Assembly (NCBI RefSeq): GCF_019175285.1
Contig: NC_056523.1
Span: forward strand, 120,200,513-120,264,512
Source of the DNA: Sceloporus undulatus
Taxonomy: Eukaryota; Chordata; Lepidosauria; Squamata; Phrynosomatidae
Reading direction: 5' to 3'
DNA length: 64,000 nt
Shown here: piece by piece, positions 20,101 through 31,800 of the stretch
Position numbering within the stretch: position 1 is the first letter of the stretch
Layout of the letters: each line of letters starts with the position of its first letter
Program-made: the position numbers and the translations under genes
The notes under the pieces: model-generated
Database searches by the model: none
What the model was told of the DNA's origin: nothing
The model's input: only the letters and a program-made list of their open reading frames with translations

Positions 20101-22062
20101 CCCATTTCTATAAACGCCTGTTTTGCTGCTTGGAATCAGAGGCATCTATTATTGAGTCTGCATGGGGCATGTTTGTCAGACCTTTTGTTGGACCCTTGCA
20201 GACATATTTGTTTTGAACACAGCACTTTCCCAAACATATTGATTGTTTTGTATGCAAGAGTACACAAAAATACTTGACACTAGTGAGTGCCTAAATCAAC
20301 ATAAGAGTTCTTCATAGTATAGTCTTTTAGGATGAATAAGTGAAGCAAAAACATCCCCCCAAAAAACCTAGAGATGAGAAATTTATTTCTTGATGGTTGT
20401 CTATGCAAATATTAGCTATGGTGAATAAGTTAAAGAGACATTTTCTTCCCTTGCCGGTTATTTCAGAGAGTAGATCTATATGAGATGGAGGGAGTTGCCA
20501 TTTGTGTGTCATCAATAATTTTGTTTCCCCCCTCTTATCTTCTCTTGTAAAGAGGACCAGAAACTGATACGAATTGTCTTAACAAAAACTAACCGTGATG
20601 CTGGAAACTGTTGGAGTTCCTTGCTGGAGAATGAATATGCTGCTGATCCTTGGGTCCAGGACCAAATGCAAAAGAAACTTACTCTGGAGAGGTTCCAGAG
20701 AGAGGTGAGTCCATGGGCATCAGTTAACGTTTGTAGCCCTTTATATGTTTAAACCAAAGTTTTTTTGTTGAGCAAGCAGCATATTCAAATTTAATTTATT
20801 TAATTATCTGTCCTTCCCAAGGTCAGGATCAAGATAGCTTACAATATATTAAAATAACACAGTAAATTATACCAATTAAATTATACAGTTGGCTCTCTTG
20901 TTTTTGTGGGGGATGCATTCCAGACCCCACACACACCCCACCCCGTGAAAACAAAAACTTGCCAATATTCAAGCCCCATAGGCTTGAAAGGGAGCACATG
21001 CTTGAATGGGAGCACTGTGGGCACACACTCCATAGTGTCCTCCTCTGTTTGTTGCTCGCACATAAGTGAGAGCACAGATTGCAAGGCCATGCAAATGGAA
21101 GGGCGACTGTATGTTAATTTGAAACATCCATTACAACACTTTAAAATTAACCCTGACATTAATGTTCAGCAATTCCATTTAGATCTGCTGCTAGTGAAAA
21201 GACAATAGGGTGGTGGCTAGGACTGCAGCTACACTGCAAAAATAATGCAGTTTGACACTTCTGCTGCTACCATGGCTCTGTACTATGGAATTCTGGGAAT
21301 TGTAGTTTGTTGTGGCTCCAGAGCTCTCTGACAGAGAAGGATAAATGTCTCACCATTTTGTGTGTCTGTGTAAATATTTTCAAACTGTGTTTGGTTGAAT
21401 CCTTGCATGCGTAATCCTTGAATACAGAAGACGAAGTGTACCATATAGGTTTTAGGCAGGCTGTGTGGAATTTTCCCATATTGATACTGCAATCTTAAAA
21501 ACTTCTCCAGAATTAAATTTAATCAAACTCAGTGAAACTAGATTCTGCATAGATACGTGTAGCAGCCTGTTGTGTATGACTGAAATTGAGGGGGAAGGGG
21601 CAGTTTGATGGTACCATACACTAGTAATGGTAGCCTTTTATCAAATGCATTGAATGTGGTTTTATAATTAGCTTCATGAAATATGAAAATATGAGGGACC
21701 ATAAAGTAATATGTGTATTCATTGTTGACATTATTACTCTTGAATGACATTATAAAGCTATTTCTATTCTGCAAGTGTAAAGTCACCTTTTTAATATACC
21801 GTAAATGTTTGACATCTGTACTGTGAATGGAAAGACTTACTGTAGATTGCTCCAAAAAGCTTAGAAAAACATGATCTGTGCTCTTTTTGCTTTTGAAAAG
21901 AGTTAACCAACATTGAAAGTTAGCCTGACAAACAAGCTCACAAGTAATATAAATGAAATCTGATTATCTCTTTTGCAGAACCCTGGATTTGACTTCAGTG
22001 GAGCAGAAATTTCTGGGAACTATAGTAAAGGAGGGCCAGACTTCTCCAGTCTTGAAAGATAG
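16820..22062 (+). CDS. NUDCD2: NudC domain-containing protein 2, complete (4 coding exons, 157 residues)
   Basis: NUDCD2 is a small CS-domain (p23-like) protein of the NudC family. From the literature it works with Hsp90 to stabilise dynein-pathway clients such as LIS1. Coding exons are 16820-17008, 18621-18669, 20553-20704 and 21979-22062. Joined in phase they give 157 residues, the length I recall for the human protein. The start MSGPFEERSGLVP, the core GKLFDSTIADEATWTL, the TNRDAGNCWSSLLENEYAAD block and the tail NPGFDFSGAEISGNYSKGGP match the family strongly. The CS beta-sandwich takes roughly residues 14-104. Intron 1 begins with GC in place of GT. The gene diverges from HMMR and converges on CCNG1. 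Confidence 0.97.
17060..17380. repeat. CA/TA/CATA-rich compound microsatellite
   Basis: About 320 bp of ATAC, CACA, TATA and CCCATA variants in NUDCD2 intron 1. It causes long Cys/Tyr/Val-rich and His/Thr-rich spurious frames on both strands. Confidence 0.92.
17389..17622 (-). mobile_element. tRNA-derived Sauria-type SINE
   Basis: Reverse orientation. It contains TTGTTCAGAGGAGGTGTGCC and CCCCTGAGGCTGAGAGAGTG and ends in the A-box region ACTCAAACCACAACGCCTCT. It is followed by a short TA/CA run. Confidence 0.85.
17655..17800 (+). mobile_element. tRNA-derived Sauria-type SINE, 5' part
   Basis: Forward orientation, with the B-box-like GGGTTCGATTCCCCACTCAG and the following CATAGGATCCCACTGGATGA. 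The 3' third is missing. Confidence 0.75.
18621..18669 (+). CDS. NUDCD2: NUDCD2 exon 2
   Basis: 49 bp encoding GKLFDSTIADEATWTL plus one base of the next codon. The acceptor is TTTCTTTCAG and the donor CTAG|GTAACC. It carries the conserved tryptophan region at the end of the CS domain. Confidence 0.96.
19377..19742. mobile_element. TIR element with nested hairpins (GGCGGGATACAAACCGC ends)
   Basis: Ends GGCGGGATACAAACCGC and GCGGTGTGTATCCCGCC are inverted. Inside are two strong hairpins. One is AAGATGGTGGCGCC paired with GGCGCCACCATCTT around 19602-19636. The other is a near-perfect 29-bp stem at about 19638-19720, with arms GTACGTACTGTATACGTACT and the reverse, around GGGGTGC/GCACCGCCCC. It is CpG-rich, 366 bp and lies in NUDCD2 intron 2. 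The ends resemble those at 28204 and 52704 (PIF/Harbinger-like). Confidence 0.65.
19868..20095. mobile_element. P1 palindromic MITE, full length
   Basis: GCTGCACCCGCACTGCAGAA on the left and TATTTCTGCGATGCAGATTC on the right. The centre is TTTAGCCTTCTCTGTCAGAT. It lies in NUDCD2 intron 2. Confidence 0.85.
20553..20704 (+). CDS. NUDCD2: NUDCD2 exon 3
   Basis: 152 bp from EDQKLIRIVLTKTNRDAGN to DQMQKKLTLERFQRE. The acceptor is CTTGTAAAG and the donor GAG|GTGAGT. The EYAADPWVQDQM segment is diagnostic of NUDCD2. Confidence 0.97.
20785..20885 (-). mobile_element. LINE 3' end fragment
   Basis: A short 3' tail in reverse: an AATTTAATTTATTTAATTAT tail, then CCTTCCCAAGGTCAGGATCA and AGCTTACAATATATTAAAAT, the usual end of an L2-like LINE 3'UTR. 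Confidence 0.45.
20886..21109. mobile_element. TA-flanked DNA transposon remnant (CAGTTGGC / CAGTCGCC ends)
   Basis: The left end is CAGTTGGCTCTCTTGTTTTT and the right end, reverse complemented, is CAGTCGCCCTTCCATTTGC, with TA on both sides. The interior holds tandem GGGAGCAC(A/T)(T/G)G words. It is non-coding. Confidence 0.5.
21222..21350. mobile_element. P1 MITE, left half
   Basis: GCTACACTGCAAAAATAATG ... GGAATTCTGGGAATTGTAGT, ending at the central GACAGAGAAGGATAAATGTC. The right arm is absent. Confidence 0.75.
21979..22062 (+). CDS. NUDCD2: NUDCD2 exon 4 (stop codon)
   Basis: NPGFDFSGAEISGNYSKGGP followed by DFSSLER and TAG at 22060-22062. The acceptor is CTCTTTTGCAG. The C-terminal tail is almost unchanged from human. 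Confidence 0.97.
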   Translation, partial: NPGFDFSGAEISGNYSKGGPDFSSLER

Positions 22063-23560
22063 CCCATGCTTTTGGCTGTATTTCTAGAACTAAAACAAAA
22101 AAGTAATATAATGCAGTCAATAAAAACTCATCTGTGAGAGCAGGCATTGGCTTACTCATTCTCATCTTTAAACCACAACATGAGAAAAGGTTTTATTATT
22201 TTAGCATGTGCTAATGCAGCAATGAAAAATAAACACCTGACATATATATATGCAAATCAGTGTTATGTGTACACTGTCACTGCTTACCAAGACTACGGAC
22301 ACATTTTCAATTAATGTAATTTTTAAAATATGGTATAAATTTAATTGTTTTTGAACCAGCAAGAAGTTGTTTTTGAAGAGCTATGAGTGTATAATTCTTT
22401 GAAAAGTGGGATACTTCTACTTACAGTAAATGTTTCTGGATCTGATAGGTTAGTAAACTGAGGCTTGAAATGACAACAGTGCTTCTTTGCAGATGTACTA
22501 TGCCCTGGCATAAAGACACATTTTTAAAGGCTACAATTTCTTGTAAACATCAACAATACTTGCCATCTTGTTCAGATGCTGTTTAAAACCTCTCCAGTCA
22601 AAATGAGTGTGATTCACATGGAAGGAGCCTCACAAATCCAGTAGTGCTAAAATGTGGTACAGTGACAGTTTTGTGCCAAATTCCACCGTAAACACAATTT
22701 TGAATGAAAACAAAATCAAGTTGCAGTGTTGCACATAATAATCTAGAAGTAATAACTGTTCTAGGAAACATAAAGACTCCAGATATTACCGAACCTCATG
22801 TACTGTGATCACCCAGCAGTAGCTGTGCTTGTTAGGGCTGATGAATGTTACAGCCCAATAAGAACTGTTCCCCAGTCCTGATCTGAAGGTTAGGCAATTG
22901 GGTATCCTTCAGATGCTTTGGACTGCAACACTCCTAATCCTTCCTAGCATTTAAGAAGGTTGTAGCCAGAACAGTGAGAGAGCACCCAGTTGTTCTTAGG
23001 TCTTTATTTCAATCCAGTAAAGTGGTTTGTTGAAAGGTGCAGTAACCCCAATATATTTGTAGTGGCCTCTTCTGTGCAACTCAGGTTTGAGGATGGGATT
23101 TAACTGCTTTGGTCTTTGCTGGTTGATGAGATTTTTTTTTAAAAAAAAAAAACACCTTCATTTGAGCAGCAGTGCATTCTTCCCTCCCTATGGTAGATAG
23201 CAAATTGAATTTCAACACATAGGAGTTTCAAAAGCAGCCAGTATCTCATGCTTTTGTTTGAGAAATACTGGTATAAATAAAGTCCTCTTGAATAGAACTA
23301 GGCCTGCATTTTTCTAATTGCTTGAATCTGGTCATACTCTGAGGTCTGTAAAATTAAATACAGCTACTGTATTTAAAACAGTATTTTTATGTAAAGTTAG
23401 AAGAAAATATTTATTTCCTAGGCAGTTAGGAAATGTTTAGATGAAATTGAATTATAATAGGTTCTGAAATCTGGTAAACACAAACTTGTTTGTAGCTCAG
23501 ATAACAGTTGTATTTGTATATACACACAATGATCTGAATAAATTTTAATTTTAGTTTGTC
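22063..23560 (+). other. NUDCD2 3'UTR and downstream sequence
   Basis: Single-copy-looking AT-rich sequence without reading frames. Poly(A) signals AATAAA lie at 22119-22124, about 23276 and about 23537, so short and long transcripts are possible. Which is used cannot be told from sequence. From 23560 to 25385 I see only one P2 MITE and otherwise ordinary AT-rich DNA. Confidence 0.5.
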
Positions 23561-24816
23561 TGATTTCCTCCCTAATTGTGCATTTTTATGTCTATAATTT
23601 ATTGTGTTTTTACACTAAGACACTTTTAGCTGCCTATGGAAGAGGTTCCAAATTTTTGTATGAAAGATACTGCACTTAGAAGTCCCTTACAATGGATTGG
23701 TTGATAGTTTAATTGTGTGATACAAAATCTAGGTGTTAAATCTTCCACAGACCCAAAGCTGTTATTTTCACTGTTAAGACAACAAAAGTAGTGTGTGTAT
23801 TGTATACAAATTGATCAAACTACTATCTGCCTTCAGAAATTTGGTGAGGGGTGGTTTGTGTGTTGGAATGAACAACCTTTATGGAACAAAAGACTTGGAA
23901 ATATAGCGGGAGGGGGAAACACTTATGTTTAAGTTAAAAAGTTCTGTTCCTAGAAAATGGAGCCCTGCTGTTGGGAGCAGAACTACTTAAGACTTCAAAA
24001 TGCATTCTTGATTAGATGTATTTTTTCTGCTCTGTATTTTTGTTTTTGTACTGAGAAAACTGAACTATTAATGTCATTAAGATTTTTGAAAAGCTACCCT
24101 GCTTAAATATTTGGTTATTCAGTGTGCTAGGCTGCTTTACAAAAAGAAAGAAAAAATGGTGTACAACCTCTTAGCTTTCAGAGTATAGCAAAAGAAACAT
24201 GTATTAAGTGCCTTGGGCTAGTCTTGACTATCAGATAGTACACTTAGCTGATTCTACAGCAGAAACTCACACTATCTGAAGACCATATTGGGAGGACAAC
24301 ACTTCTGTTTGAAGATGGATGTCATGTGGTTTAACATTTGAATAACTCAGCTTCACAAGTGGTATATCATTTGATAAGCTAAATCATTAAATGTTCTAGA
24401 CAAAAAAGATACAGAAATTAAAACATTTTTTCATAGACATTCTTTTCACTGAAAAGATTCTTGCTTCCTCCTTGAAGTTAGTACAGTGGGCCCTTTAAAA
24501 TGCAAAGGTGTAGTCACTCTTGTGACCAAAGGGATGAACTAATCTAGAAAGAACCTCCATTTCCATTGAGGATTGGATGGGAGCTGTGGCTCTCCATGCA
24601 TTAGTCTGTTATCATAGCCACTGCTGAGGAGTGCACTATTGGAGGTTACAGTCCAGCACCTAGAGGGCTGCATGTTTCTACCCTTGATAGGAGGCAGAAT
24701 GGCTGCTTACATACAAGTGGATAAAGTACAGTACTGTGTCTTTGAAATGCCTGCAAGTCGGTTTTATATTGCTGAAGGTCCATGTTTGCTTTTCACCTTG
24801 CAACATACTTCTAGAC

Positions 24817-24951
24817 CAACAATGTCCAAATTCTGGCCCTCCAGGTGTTTTGAACTTCACCTCCCAGAAGCCTTGGCCAATGGTTTGGGATTCTGGGAGC
24901 TGAAGTCCATCCAAAACACCTGGAGGGCCAGAGTTTGGACATCACTGTTCT
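24817..24951. mobile_element. P2 palindromic MITE, copy 2
   Basis: Arms AATGTCCAAATTCTGGCCCT and its inverse complement near the end (AGGGCCAGAGTTTGGACATC). CCTCCAGGTGTTTTGAACTT and AAAACACCTGGAGG are also paired. Well preserved. Confidence 0.85.
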
Positions 24952-25389
24952 AGACCTTTAGAAAAAGGTGTTCTCTTAGATTTTTTATTCTGCTTCCTTT
25001 TAAAACTAAGATGGATCCTTCCACCATCTGCTTTGATCCTAAGAAAAAAGGGGTATCTATGATTTACATGTTTTCCCCTCTCCTTTTCTAAACAATAAAC
25101 AGGAAATGGTATGCTGCTTGTAGAAGCAAATATGTGGATGTATCACCCTAATCCGTTTGAGTAAGTTAATACGAATGCGATTTCTGTCCTGTGATAAAAA
25201 TACATATACAAGAGAAGTAAAGGGGTCTGATCTTTGCTAAAAAGTGTGAACACAATTGAGTTCAAAGAATAGTTCAGTCCACTGACTTCGCTTGGAAAAC
25301 AGAGGGGAAATCTTATTCCAGGAGCATCATACAATAGTTTTTTTTTAATAAAAGAGCTGTTTACAAAATGAGACAAATACGTTAATTCA

Positions 25390-27677
25390 TCCAATTCTTT
25401 TCAATGTTTTATTGAAAGGGGCACTTGTTGTTTACAAAACGCCATGACAGTTGATAATAAATTACAGCACTTTCTCCTTCACTGAATGCTTTCTTTTGCA
25501 TTCTTCTCTCCCACTTTATGTACACGTGACAAAGACACATTAGAAAGTTTGGGTTTTTTTAACAAGTATGGTCACTTATAAACCAAACATTACTGAAGGA
25601 ACATCCTATCTTGTTTTAACAAGTAGATTGTAATGAGGTAGAAGTATAAAGGGTCACTGGATTAGACCTGAATAAAGAAAACCCTTATTTGGTTATTTGT
25701 CACTATCACAGCAATTTGTCACTAGGCTTGGGCCCTTTCATGTATACACAGTTGTAACATATCTTATGCAATCCTATGATTTATTTTTTGGCTGGAGACA
25801 CCAGAGGAACTCTAGCTGAGAGCTCTTAAATGTCCATCCCTAAACTGCAAATTCTAGGATCCCATAGGTTGTTGTGCCATGACAGTTAAAGTAGAATTAT
25901 AACACTATGGGTGCACAGTGTGAAAAGAACCCCCCCCCCCATTACTTTGATAACCCTAAAGACAATTTAGTTTCAACTAACACCATTCAGGTGACATTAA
26001 TTCAGACAGTAAACGTTAGAACTAATATTAACAAGCAACGAGATACTACACATTTTAACAAAGGCTAGAAGTCAATGTATCCAAAAATGAAGTGGAAAAG
26101 TAGCTACCACTACATTTTGGCATAGTGCCAAGGGTTTAAGCACAACGTGCCATGGCAAAACTGTACTAATGTAACATCTCTCAGCATGCTTTACATTTCA
26201 GAAGACCCTAAGCGACACTGCTGTCAATATTCAGAGAATCACAATGACAAAGGACACTATTTTGGCTTCCCCACCTTCACATTCAAATCTGAAACCAATG
26301 TACAGTTTAATGGGCTGGTTCATCATGACTACAGCTGCAGTTTATTTTCAACAGAATAACTTTTCAAACTGAAAATTGTATTCTATTAGTCAACACGTAA
26401 TGAGGGTCTGAAAAATCAATGTAACCTGGACTACTACAAATCAGTTACAAGGTGCTATATAAAAGCCACTACTATGTTTGCAAAGATGTGTCATAGGACA
26501 AATTGCTTCCACTTCCAACTGCAAAGGCTTTGAAATAAATTTAACCTTACGCAGACAAAGGACTGGACCCTGACTAAGTTAGCTTTAAGGGAAGGTCATA
26601 CTGAAATTAGTGAAACTGAAGCCCAGTCACAACTTGACCAAGTGATTTCAATAACACATAGACTCAAGCTCAGATTACTCTGGAACAAACCTGGAATACA
26701 GTCTTGATTTTCTTTTTTTAATCCAACCCAGTATGTATCAGCTGTCTACTTCTATTTTAAGATGCTGCCGACATTCTCAGCTGGTGTGTGCCCTACAGTT
26801 TTAATTAAGTTTAATTTTTAAAAGGAGAATATTGTCTAATTTCATTTTTTAAAAAGTAGTACTTCCAAAGAGTTTTTTATACTTTGCTAGAATTGTATCA
26901 TATTGGTTTTCTTTCACGTTGCAGGAAGAACTATCAAGATTTTGGTATCTTAGTGTTAGGCAAAGACACTAAAGATACTGAACACTCCATTTTAACTGAA
27001 GTTACTGCATTCTCCTTAGTATCTAATGCCGACACAAAAATTTAGTAATAGTTTCACATTTCTAAAGTGCTTTATTGACTCAAGCAATAATAGAATTCTG
27101 GATACAGTTGGAAGTTTAATTTTTTGCTCTGTTCTGCTGTAAAAGTTTTTAATACGTACTATGAGCCATAGCTAAACTAGCAGGCTCGGGAGCACTAGTA
27201 CTATTCTAGTCTGTAAGGTACTAGGCACATGAATTTATATTGCACTAGTCCAAACATATTTTCAGCCTATCAGTTTGTGCATATTCACTTTCAGTAGCTA
27301 GTCCAGGAAGTGCTGTATAAAACAGAAATGTTTTGGACCAAACAAACTATTGTTGGTGGCTCAGTATGAAACACAAGACTAGCTGCCATGTATATGTTTG
27401 AGGCTGAGGCATCATTCTTTAAGCATGTCTTTGTTTTCTTCAACAGAAATCCCATGAGATGGTGGAGAGATAAAAGCAGTCTTGTTGGAATGTGAAGTAC
27501 AGTTCTATAGGTCAAAAGCACCCAGCATGTGGTCACAGTCTAATCAGTCATGAATTTGGCCCTCAGTATGGTTGGAGGCATTCAATGGAGTCTCTGCTTT
27601 AAATCAGATCTTAGCCCAAAAGGTTGTATCCATGATGCCAGTTAGTAATCCATCTTTTCTTCTTCAGGACCATTTCT
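25390..27677 (-). other. CCNG1: CCNG1 terminal 3'UTR exon (predicted)
   Basis: An acceptor GTTTTGGCTAG at 27678-27688 follows the donor placed three bases after the CCNG1 stop codon. This implies that the 3'UTR continues in a separate exon. On the minus strand AATAAA occurs at about 27071-27076, 26340 and 25408-25413; the last would give the longest form, ending near 25390. A P1-like half MITE lies at 25785-25905. No coding potential is seen. Confidence 0.6.
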
Positions 27678-28203
27678 AGCCAAAACAAAAAAGGAAACTC
27701 ATTAAAAGGAACTCTGTTTTTTCAAGGTGCTTCATTTAAACAACCTTGCTTACAAGTACATTTGTTTTAGGATTGACAATGTTATAGTAAGAAAAAGATT
27801 TGCACAAACTTTCCTGCTATTTCATTTCATTCTGACCTGGACAAGTCAGCCCAGTCTTCACCAGTCTTTTGGACTTCAGCATTTCCCAGCCCTAGCAACA
27901 TGATTTATGTCCAGAAAAGCTGGGAGTTGTAGCCCAAAATATCTGGAGGGGACCAAATTAGCAAAGGCAGGGATCTTCTGTAGTTCTATAAAGACATTCA
28001 TGTATGTGAAATGGCAGAAATATATTCATGTGTACCACCATTATTATGAAAACCTATGCCAAAAATTAAGAGGTCCCCATCTAGGATAACTGTCTTGTGC
28101 CACTCCTAGCTGCTACCAATACTCTTCCCTGCATTCTAAAGTGATCAGAAGAATTAAGCAGGTTACAAGCTTTGATATTCTCACAAAGCCAGCACCAGAC
28201 TTA

Positions 28204-28436
28204 GGCCTGTTACAGACTGCCAAAATAAAGCTGCTTCAGGTCTCTTTGGAGGTATGCTATTTAAATGATGCATGGGTCCTAAGAGTCCGGAGGTCGCGCC
28301 AAAGCCACACTCCATTCCTAAGCACTGGAGTGCAGCTTTGGTGCAGCTTCTGGATTCTTAGGGTGCACGCATCATTTAAACAGCATACCTCCAAAGAGAC
28401 CCGAAGCAGCTTTATTTTGGCAGTCTGTAACAGGCC
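28204..28436. mobile_element. Harbinger-like foldback element with TTA target duplication
   Basis: Nearly the whole element is one inverted repeat. The left arm is GGCCTGTTACAGACTGCCAA...AGCTGCTTCAGGTCTCTTTG and the right arm its inverse complement with few differences. TTA directly flanks both ends (28201-28203 and 28437-28439), the target duplication of PIF/Harbinger. It is 233 bp, lies in the CCNG1 3'UTR intron, and the well-matched arms suggest a fairly young insertion. Confidence 0.82.
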
Positions 28437-28672
28437 TTAGAGACTGATGATTATACAGAGAATTAAGAGATTTCCCAACATCTTACACACATGCAGTTAC
28501 TAGGTTCTTTGGGACACAAGAGAGAAATGCTTCTTATCCATTTGTAGCTTATTCCAGTTTATAAGGAAAAGGCAGTTAAGAATTCTACAGAAATCATGTA
28601 CAGCATACATTTGAAGGGGATTTTTGTTTTACTAGAACCCAGACACAAAACATAATTTTAACAAACACTCAC

Positions 28673-28867
28673 CTTTTAGAGACTACTTTCTGGGATAGTG
28701 GGAAGATGGGCTATTCTGTAGTAACTGTGCTTTAGCTGCCTTGCTGTGCGACCAGACACAATCCACTTTAACTTCTGAACATTTGGTTTGGAGCACTTGC
28801 TTGAGGAATACTCTGAGAGGCACTTTGATACAAGTTCCTTCCAAATGGAAAGCTCTCTGCCATTCAT
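28673..28867 (-). CDS. CCNG1: CCNG1 exon 6 (last coding exon; stop at 28676-28678)
   Basis: MNGRELSIWKELVSKCLSEY then KPNVQKLKWIVSGRTARQLK and HSYYRIAHLPTIPESSL, then TAA. The acceptor is CCTTCTGCAG. The exon ends AAG|GTGAGT only three bases after the stop. The protein's last residues (ESSL) differ from the human EMVP. Confidence 0.97.
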
Positions 28868-31800
28868 CTGCAGAAGGCAAATGTGAAAATAACACCCAAT
28901 CAAAATCACCCAGAGACCAGCAACAAATGTACTGACTGTTAGGTGCATACATGTCCTTATGACACACACTAGGCACCTTTCAAAGTGGATGCCAGCAATA
29001 CAACTGGCAGGTGACAATATACATTTTTATATTCAGCAAAGGTTCTAGGCCATGCTGCATTTATCAAGCTGCTACCTCAGTAATTCCCAAACTTTGGTCC
29101 TCCAATTGCTTTGGACTTCTACCACCAGAAGCCCCAGCCAGCTTGGCCAACATTCAGAAATTCTAGGAGCTGAGGTCTAAAATATCTGGAGGACCAAAGT
29201 TTGGGAACCACTGTGCTACATATCTTTGATGTTCTTAGTCAAAATGCATTGCACTCTGGCCCTGACAAATGTCCAAAAAGTTATTGTTAACATACTTTAA
29301 GCTAAAGTATACCATTAGCTTGAGAGATTTATCTCCAAAGTACCATTCTCCTAAGCAAACAGGAACCACAGGATTTTTGAAAGACCAAGCACTCACTCTA
29401 GACAACAATTACCCATTTCATTTTAACCAACACACGATTCTACAATACATATTTCCTTAATAGTTGAGCTGTAGCATTGCGGCACCAGTGGTTCATGACT
29501 TGCAATTTGTCCAGCACAAGGCAGTTTGATGTTAGACAAACATATTTCACAGCACGGAGTCAGTAAGGTGGTAGCTTTTTAGATTGTGACCTCAACAATC
29601 TTTTCTCTGAAAGACACCACATTGAATCATGCACTACCGAAGGGGCTTCCTAACTAGCCAGACCTTAGCTGTTAAAAGATCCAGGAGATGGATTTCTTAC
29701 TGTAATCTAAATTATGCTGATAATATGCAGATGACACTGAGCTTTCTAACAAAAAAATTTTTTTCTAACAAGAAAATATTTGCTAGAGAAGCTAACTAGT
29801 AAGCATGAGGATGGTGAAACTATCAAAGCTATGCAATCTTGTGTCATTCCTAGATGTGCTTCAGCATTTAAATGTAGCCTACCTTGGAATGCATTCGGAG
29901 ACTTTCTATTACTTCCACCAACTCCAGCAGTTTTTCTTCTTCAACTTCCAGAGCCATTACTGAAAGAGCCAACACCGACGGCTGAAGGAGAGACAGTGCA
30001 ATTAAGACTACAACCAGTTACATCAAGCTTTGACAGAACTCATGAAAGTGTTGATCAAAATTCTTACCCTCACTTTAGAAAGGGCAATCCTGCAGTGACA
30101 TGCCTTCAGCTGGGCTTCTAGTCTCTCTAAGCTAAGGTGACTTTTCCTGTGAGAAAACAAAGCCTTGTTCAGTTGCTTGCAAAAACAGGGTATTTTTCAT
30201 CATTTTAGTACTAGTTCACTAAATTAAATCTCCAAGAAACCATCAAGGTTTTCAGTATGCACCCTAATATACTGCCATCTGCAGATTAATGAATAGCATT
30301 TAATAGCATTTAGCGTTTGACTCACATAAGGTATTCAGGCACTTCAAAAACCATCTGAACCTAAAAAGCTAGGCAAAAATTCATCTCAAGAAGTTAATCG
30401 TTATTCTCCCTCATCTGCTTTCACTCACACACACAAAGATCACAGACCATAGCTGGCATGACTAACACCAGACTGATTAAGCAGAAAAAAACCCTCTTAC
30501 AACAGTATTTATAGCTATAGGTCTGGCAGCAAGGAGTTACAGAAGTCCCTTCTGATTTGTGGGGGACCCCCCCACAAATTGGGAGAATAGCCAAGATTGG
30601 AGCCCCATTAATTACAAAGGGGGCACGCACACACCCTTTTGTCCTTCCTGGCTTGCTGTCCGTGAAGGACTGAGGGACACGAATGGGAAGACTGCAAATC
30701 GGGAGGGACGACTGTAGTTATTACACCGTTAAACTGCTATTCTGCAACAATGTATACTACTAATATATAACATACTGGAGTCTTTCTCTAATTCCATGCT
30801 TCCTATCCTCCTTAAAGGAACAGTCAATTCTAAATTCATTCAGAAGGGAGACTGTACCTTTCACAGCTCAGGCTACCATGCAGGATTGAATGATAAAGTT
30901 GTAGAAAGTGATAGGCAGTTGTTGCCTTCACTTTCCCACATAGTTTCTCTAGAAGAATCACCTCCATCCTCATGAGGTCTGAAATGGTGAACTGATATTG
31001 GCTGATTCTGATTAAGTCAGTGGCTAGTGGAACGTTTCTCTCTTCTTGTGTGGCTTTCACAGCCAGGTAGAAGCAACTTAGCCCAATACAGCCCAAATGC
31101 TTTGGCTGTACCTAGAAAACAAAGATTCACTGGAGTTCAATTTTCCTCCACAGGATAATTATGTACAACTTTGCTTGCTTTACAATTAGGCCACAACGGG
31201 GGGGGGGGGGGGGGGAACAGAAAATAAATTCCATGGAATTCAACAGAAATTTTGACTCAATACCATATTTAAACTTAAAGTACAGTAGCTTTTTCTTTAT
31301 ACACAATGGAAGTCAGCTAATCATGTAATTCATTCATTTAATGTAAATATCCAAGCTGGGTAACAGGTTTCTTGAACATAATGGATTAGATTCTCTTACT
31401 CTTGGCAAAGTAAGTCATAAAAGTGAATGCAATAGGTTAGGCATGGATTTCAATGAGTCTGCTGTAAGTGAGACAAAGTTTCAATCAAACCTATCATTTT
31501 TACAAACCAATCAGCTGTTCTGCAATGATTTCTCCAACCAACTACAGTATATGTACCATTAACACTAAACTGTGTCTGGTGCAACATGATATTGTTTAGG
31601 AAAAGCAGATGAACTTTTCTTGTTGTCCATAATTCTGATAAAATATGTACTATCATACAGATTTCTCAATGTTCTAAGACTACTGATAAACACTCGCCAT
31701 TCTTGCAGAGAGGTTTAACATGTAACACATAGGCAGGAGGATACGAATGCGCCGGGTTACGAATTTTTCGGGATACGAAAAAATCCCATAGGGATTTATT

